Assembly (NCBI GenBank): GCA_903789615.1
Contig: CAIFEV010000008.1
Span: 1 to 64,000 of the forward strand
DNA from: an uncultured Lachnospiraceae bacterium
GTDB lineage: Bacteria; Bacillota; Clostridia; Lachnospirales; Lachnospiraceae
Direction of reading: 5' to 3'
Length of the DNA: 64,000 nucleotides
Position 1 is the stretch's first letter. The number at the start of each line of letters is the position of its first letter. The translations under genes were made by a program, and so were the position numbers. This document shows, piece by piece, positions 60,207 through 64,000 of this stretch. The notes below the pieces were generated by a model. That model searched no databases. It had not been told where the DNA came from and saw only the letters and a program-made list of their open reading frames with translations.

Positions 60207-61112
60207 ATGATACTTCCTATGCTTTCTCTGATGGGCGAGATGTTTCTGCTGATCCTGGCCGGCTACATCGTCCGCCGGTTGGGACTTGTGACCAGGGAAG
60301 GAAAAATGTGCCTCACCAATCTGATCCTGTACGTAATCCTTCCCTGTAACATTGTGAAGGCGTTCCTTGCCGAAACGGGCAGCCGATGGGGAGAGCTTGT
60401 ACAGGTGCTTCTGATCGCGACGCTGATACAGATTTTTTGCAGCGTGATCGCATATTTCTGTTATTCTTTTCTGCCGGCTGGTGAAAAGGCGGTTTTTCAG
60501 TATGCGACGGTGTGTTCCAATGCCGGTTTTATGGGGAATCCGCTCTCACAGGCCATATTCGGAGATATCGGACTGCTTTATACTTCTATATTTCTCATCC
60601 CGCAGCGGATCGTGATGTGGACGGCGGGCGTCTCGTATTTTGCGGCGGGAAATGACCGGAAGGGACTGCTTAAGAAAGTGCTGGTGCACCCTTGTATGAT
60701 CGCAGTCTATATCGGACTTTTTCTGATGCTGACACCCATTCAGCTTCCTGCATTTATAAGCAGCACGGTCAGTGCTTTCAGCAGCTGCACGACAGCCATG
60801 ACGATGCTGTATATAGGAACGATTCTGACCGACGTGGACTTTCGCACGCTGATTACCGGGAAACAGCTTTACTTCGCGCTCATGCGGCTGGTCCTGATCC
60901 CGCTGGCGGTATACATTCCGTGCCGCCTGTCGGGAGTGGATACGGTCATCACCGGCGTGTGCACGCTTCTGACAGCCATGCCGGCGGGATCCACCACGTC
61001 TCTTCTGGCAGTCAGATATGAGGCGGATGAGCTGTCGGCTGCGAAATGTGTTGTGTTCACAACGGTGCTGTCTGTTATTACAACTCCGGTCTGGGGTATG
61101 ATTCTGACCTGA
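60207..61112 (+). CDS. AEC-family (auxin efflux/malate permease) carrier
   Basis: The 301-aa protein has about ten membrane helices and the YIVRRLGLVTREGKMCLTNL start, ILPCNIVKAF and CSNAGFMGNPLSQAIFG typical of the AEC family. Bacterial members export or import malate, malonate or other organic acids. As the last gene of the catabolic run it may excrete the hydroxy acid end product, which is an inference. Confidence 0.8.
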   Translation: MILPMLSLMGEMFLLILAGYIVRRLGLVTREGKMCLTNLILYVILPCNIVKAFLAETGSRWGELVQVLLIATLIQIFCSVIAYFCYSFLPAGEKAVFQYATVCSNAGFMGNPLSQAIFGDIGLLYTSIFLIPQRIVMWTAGVSYFAAGNDRKGLLKKVLVHPCMIAVYIGLFLMLTPIQLPAFISSTVSAFSSCTTAMTMLYIGTILTDVDFRTLITGKQLYFALMRLVLIPLAVYIPCRLSGVDTVITGVCTLLTAMPAGSTTSLLAVRYEADELSAAKCVVFTTVLSVITTPVWGMILT

Positions 61113-61237
61113 TATTTTACAGTTCCCTCTATGACTTTCCCGCCTTTCCGTATGGTATACTGAAGCCGTACAGGACAGCTGAAAATCCGGACTGCCGGGG
61201 CAGAAGCCGGAAACCGTTAAACAAAGGCGGAACGGGC

Positions 61238-62212
61238 ATGGGGAAAGCAGCAGGAAACGGCGGCCAGCAGACAGAAAGAGAAGCGGCTGAACGGCCGCAG
61301 GACAGGAATGAGCATATTGTGATTGTCAACGGTGTTCCGGTGGATGTCCGGTACACCGGTGACATTTTTGACGTGAAGAGCCGGCCGGAAAGGTCGGAGC
61401 ATGAGCTGGAACGGCCGCAGCAGAAGAAGACGTACCGGGCAGTTCTGCTTATCGTGCTGCTGGTGACGGCGGCTGCGATCGTAATTCCGATTCTTCTCTC
61501 CGGAAAACAGTGGGGGAATTCAGCCCGGAGTGCCAGCACCACGGTGGCCTGGGGAGGCGGCGCGGGGCAGAACGCTGCCGGGGTGTCAACAACATCGGTA
61601 AGCGCGGCGGAGCGGACTCTCCTGCACCCTGACGGCACGACGGATACAAAAAGCTACACGGCCCCAGGTGACCTTGGGGACGATATCCGGGATGCCCGGA
61701 TGTCTCTTGACGGAAAGCTGTACCAGTTCCCGTTCCCGCTCGTGCTTCTGACAGGAGACGGCTGGGATATCACGGCCACCGACAGCGGGGAGTACCACAT
61801 TTCGGAAGATACGGAGATTGATCCGGAATCGGCGGAATTTGTGCAGCTTCAGGATGCGGACGGCCGAACTCTGTTTTGCGAGCTGTGGAATTTCTCGTCT
61901 GATGCGGCGAACATAACGGAGTGCGCGGTGATAAGTGTCACGGAGTACGGGTTTGATCCGGTGGGAATCCGGATATCCGGCGGTCCGGACGGCCTGCTGA
62001 CTTTAGAACAGATGGATCAGCTGCTGGCGGACGCAGGGCCGGAGACGAGTGATTCGACTTTCAGCAAAAGAGAGCAGGACGGCTACACGTACTTTGTGCT
62101 GCGGTTCCCGAAACAGGAGATGGCGAAGGGTGTGTGGAGCGGTCCTGTTCTGGACGCCTCGTTTGATGAGGACGGTCTGCTGGACTTCTGGTACGGTGTG
62201 GAAGTGTCCTGA
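61238..62212 (+). CDS. Membrane-anchored protein of unknown function
   Basis: This protein of about 324 aa has a polar N-terminus (VIVNGVPVDVRYTGDIFDVK), one membrane helix (about 68-88) and an extracytoplasmic region of about 230 residues rich in acidic residues. I recognise no family. AAAGGCGG lies 7 nt before the ATG at 61238. A longer in-frame reading would begin inside the AEC gene. Confidence 0.6.
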   Translation: MGKAAGNGGQQTEREAAERPQDRNEHIVIVNGVPVDVRYTGDIFDVKSRPERSEHELERPQQKKTYRAVLLIVLLVTAAAIVIPILLSGKQWGNSARSASTTVAWGGGAGQNAAGVSTTSVSAAERTLLHPDGTTDTKSYTAPGDLGDDIRDARMSLDGKLYQFPFPLVLLTGDGWDITATDSGEYHISEDTEIDPESAEFVQLQDADGRTLFCELWNFSSDAANITECAVISVTEYGFDPVGIRISGGPDGLLTLEQMDQLLADAGPETSDSTFSKREQDGYTYFVLRFPKQEMAKGVWSGPVLDASFDEDGLLDFWYGVEVS

Positions 62213-62230
62213 AATTACTGAGGCGATATC

Positions 62231-62803
62231 TTGAGAGTGACATACACGGTTATTCGCAGCCGCCGCCGCACAGCGGCCATTCAGATCGCGGACGGAAAGG
62301 TCGTCGTCCGCGTACCCGCGAAAATGACTGGTGAGGAAACGGACAGGTTCGTGCAGTCCCACGCGGACTGGATTGTCAGACATCTGGAAAAAGAGCGGCG
62401 CCGGATGCAGGAAGAACAAAAAACGACCGTAAAACCGCTCAGCGAACAGGAACTGCAGGCGCTTGCGGACCGCGCGATGTGCGTGATTCCGGATCGAGTG
62501 CGCCATTTTGCCCCGAAGGTGGGAGTTACAGTCAGGAGGATCACCATCCGCAATCAGACCACGCGCTGGGGCAGCTGCAGCGCGGCCGGAAATCTGAACT
62601 TCAACTGTCTTCTGATGCTGACGCCTCCGGAGGTGATCGACAGCGTGGTGGTGCATGAACTCTGTCATCTGCTGCAGATGAACCATTCGCCTGCCTTTTA
62701 CGCCGAGGTTCACCGCGTGTATCCTGATTACGACCGGTGGAACGTCTGGCTGAAAGCACACGGGAGAGAGATTATGAGAAGAAATCCGGCGCGTTCCAGG
62801 TGA
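62231..62803 (+). CDS. YgjP-like metalloprotease (M48/DUF45)
   Basis: The 190-aa protein has the zinc site His142-Glu143-x-x-His146 (VVHELCHLLQMNHSPAFY) with a third His152, and RWGSCSAAGNLNFNCLL typical of YgjP/DUF45. Its substrates are unknown. The start is a TTG at 62231. It closely follows the membrane protein gene. Confidence 0.85.
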   Translation: MRVTYTVIRSRRRTAAIQIADGKVVVRVPAKMTGEETDRFVQSHADWIVRHLEKERRRMQEEQKTTVKPLSEQELQALADRAMCVIPDRVRHFAPKVGVTVRRITIRNQTTRWGSCSAAGNLNFNCLLMLTPPEVIDSVVVHELCHLLQMNHSPAFYAEVHRVYPDYDRWNVWLKAHGREIMRRNPARSR

Positions 62804-62839
62804 GGGTGCGCCGGATGAACATGGATGGGAGGATAAACC

Positions 62840-63589
62840 TTGAAAACAGAACAGTTTCTTATCACGCCGGCGGCCGGAAAGCGGCTGATTGCAAGGGCGA
62901 TTGTGCAACGCGAAGATATACAGGAAGCCCTGAAAAACCGGACGATCGTTGTGATCGCCGGGACGACGAATCTGTACATCGCCAATGAGCTTTTAAAGCA
63001 GCTGGGAAGCAGCCTGAGAGCCGAAGGGCCTTCCTTTCACCGCGGCGTTCTGAGTGCTCCGGGATCTGGGACGATTGACGCGCCATTTGCCGGCGATCTT
63101 GTCATCACGAAGGGAAAGCCGGAATTTCGGACGGATCTCGCCGATGTATGCAGCAGCCTTTCATCCGGCGACATTATCCTGAAAGGCGCGAATGCGGTGG
63201 ATCTTACGGCGGGCAGAGCGGCGGTCCTGATCGGCAACATGGACAGCGGCGGCACGATTATTCAGGTGTCCAGGGCTGTCATCACCAGGCGGGTCCGCGT
63301 GATCCTGCCGGTCGGCGTGGAGAAGCGTGTGGAAGGTCCGATTGATGAACTCGTAAATGCCTGCAACGATTCCGGGAGCGCCGGCCTTCGCATGTTCCCG
63401 GCCTTCGGAGAGGTTTACACGGAGCTTTCCGCCATCCGGCAGCTGACCGGCGGGAAGCCGCTGCTTTTAGCCGGCGGCGCGGTAAACGGCGGCGAGGGCA
63501 GCGTACTTCTCGGCGTACAGGGCGGAGACACGGAGCCGCTTCACGCCCTGATGAAGGAAATATCAAAAGAGCCGCCCTGCGTGATCTGA
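62840..63589 (+). CDS. Conserved protein of unknown function, nucleotide-fold-like
   Basis: The 249-aa protein has glycine-rich turns in TIVVIAGTTNLYIANELLKQ, LKGANAVDLTAGRAAVLIGN, MDSGGTI and KPLLLAGGAVNGGEGS. It looks like an alpha/beta protein that may bind a phosphate or nucleotide. I do not recognise the family. It starts with TTG at 62840, with GGGAGG 7 nt upstream. Confidence 0.55.
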   Translation: MKTEQFLITPAAGKRLIARAIVQREDIQEALKNRTIVVIAGTTNLYIANELLKQLGSSLRAEGPSFHRGVLSAPGSGTIDAPFAGDLVITKGKPEFRTDLADVCSSLSSGDIILKGANAVDLTAGRAAVLIGNMDSGGTIIQVSRAVITRRVRVILPVGVEKRVEGPIDELVNACNDSGSAGLRMFPAFGEVYTELSAIRQLTGGKPLLLAGGAVNGGEGSVLLGVQGGDTEPLHALMKEISKEPPCVI

Positions 63590-63620
63590 CAGGGGCGGCC
63601 CGGTAATATGGCAGTGCACG

Positions 63621-63653
63621 GCAGGGAGCAGGGAGGCAGGCTCCCTGCTTTTT
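63621..63653. terminator. Terminator between convergent genes
   Basis: GCAGGGAG (63621-63628) pairs with CTCCCTGC (63641-63648), then TTTTT. It ends the plus-strand gene. The same hairpin is usable from the other side, but with a poorer U-tract. Confidence 0.8.
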
Positions 63654-64000
63654 ACTTTGCGTATGTCTTTTCGTATGCTTTCACACCGGCCGCGAGGCGG
63701 TTCAGCCCGTCAGTGAGGCGCGCGGCGGGGCAGGCAAAGTTAAGCCGCACAAAACCTTCTCCGGCTTTTCCGTACTGTGAGCCGCCGCTGATGTACAGCC
63801 CGGTCTCCTTCCGGATGAACGGTGCGAGCCCGGTTCCGTTTCGCGGCAGTTTCCGCGCGTCTGTCCACAGCAGATAGGTGGCGTCCTCGTCAAAGGGCTG
63901 CAGCTGCGGCAGATTTTCACGGATAAAGCGCCTTGCCGTCCTGTAATTCTGCTCCAGATACTCCCGCAGCGCGGAAAGCCACGGCCCGCCCTCCTTCAGC
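63652..64000 (-). CDS. PatB/MalY-type aminotransferase, C-terminal part (cut by window edge)
   Basis: The last 115 or so codons of a class I/II PLP enzyme are present. LLWTDARKLPRNGTGLAPFI, SGGSQYGKAGEGFVRLNFAC and the RLTDGLNRL end match the C-terminal domain of PatB/MalY-type beta-lyases. It is a different gene from the one at 10.6 kb. The N-terminal domain and the PLP lysine lie beyond the window edge. Confidence 0.75.
   Translation of the reverse strand, partial: LKEGGPWLSALREYLEQNYRTARRFIRENLPQLQPFDEDATYLLWTDARKLPRNGTGLAPFIRKETGLYISGGSQYGKAGEGFVRLNFACPAARLTDGLNRLAAGVKAYEKTYAK

Overview
The window reads as chromosomal DNA of an anaerobic gut-type Bacillota, most likely Lachnospiraceae or a close clostridial relative. 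The evidence is AGGAGG ribosome sites in front of nearly every gene, T-box riboswitches with Firmicute architecture, CdaR, PucR, AraC and ROK regulators beside sugar and amino-acid genes, glycoside hydrolases for host and plant glycans (GH31, beta-glucuronidase, oligogalacturonate lyase), and several TRAP and ABC uptake systems. There are no rRNA or tRNA genes, CRISPR arrays or phage structural genes that I can see. The species is not identifiable from what is here.

Layout. 0-1.5 kb: right part of an IS605-type element (frameshifted tnpA tail, intact tnpB, omega-RNA/right-end hairpin), inserted in a small gene downstream of xpt. 1.7-6.1 kb: xpt, a CdaR-type regulator divergent from glycerate kinase, and an ECF sigma/membrane partner pair. 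6.1-16.8 kb: GH31 glycosidase, a decayed LysR gene, two sulfur amino-acid PLP enzymes, an OPT peptide transporter with a 5' frameshift plus a PqqD-like protein, threonine aldolase and an AraC regulator. 17-22.4 kb: beta-glucuronidase, then a T-box leader controlling a TRAP transporter whose large permease is fused to its binding protein. 22.5-27.9 kb: a 1092-aa PLD-helicase-DUF3427 protein and two membrane proteins. 27.8-28.5 kb is a scar with a truncated PIN toxin and an IS630 relic.

28.5-41 kb is a visibly more AT-rich block. It holds a sugar ABC operon with two Gfo/Idh dehydrogenases, a TIM-barrel isomerase and a ROK regulator, then MBL hydrolase/DUF362, then an NCS1 permease, an amidase and a 76-aa protein behind a structured leader. 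41.3-46 kb: oligogalacturonate lyase, a second T-box leader driving a BASS-family carrier, a PucR regulator and a cytidylate-kinase-like gene.

46.4-61.1 kb is the most striking region. About fourteen same-strand genes appear to form one catabolic unit: a three-part opine/HcnABC-type FAD/Fe-S dehydrogenase, two paralogous Cys-Cys racemase-family proteins, a complete LIV-type ABC importer, a dipicolinate-synthase-A-like protein, two D-2-hydroxyacid dehydrogenases, an aminotransferase and an AEC carrier. I infer import and oxidation of an imino, N-alkylated or D-amino acid. The substrate is unknown. 61.2-64 kb: a membrane protein, a YgjP-like metalloprotease, an unrecognised conserved protein and the end of a PatB-type aminotransferase.

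Both T-boxes read as ATC (isoleucine) specifiers, each followed by a purine, with a UGGU tRNA-end binding sequence that suits tRNA-Ile. This suggests that two unrelated carriers, TRAP and BASS, belong to one isoleucine-starvation regulon.
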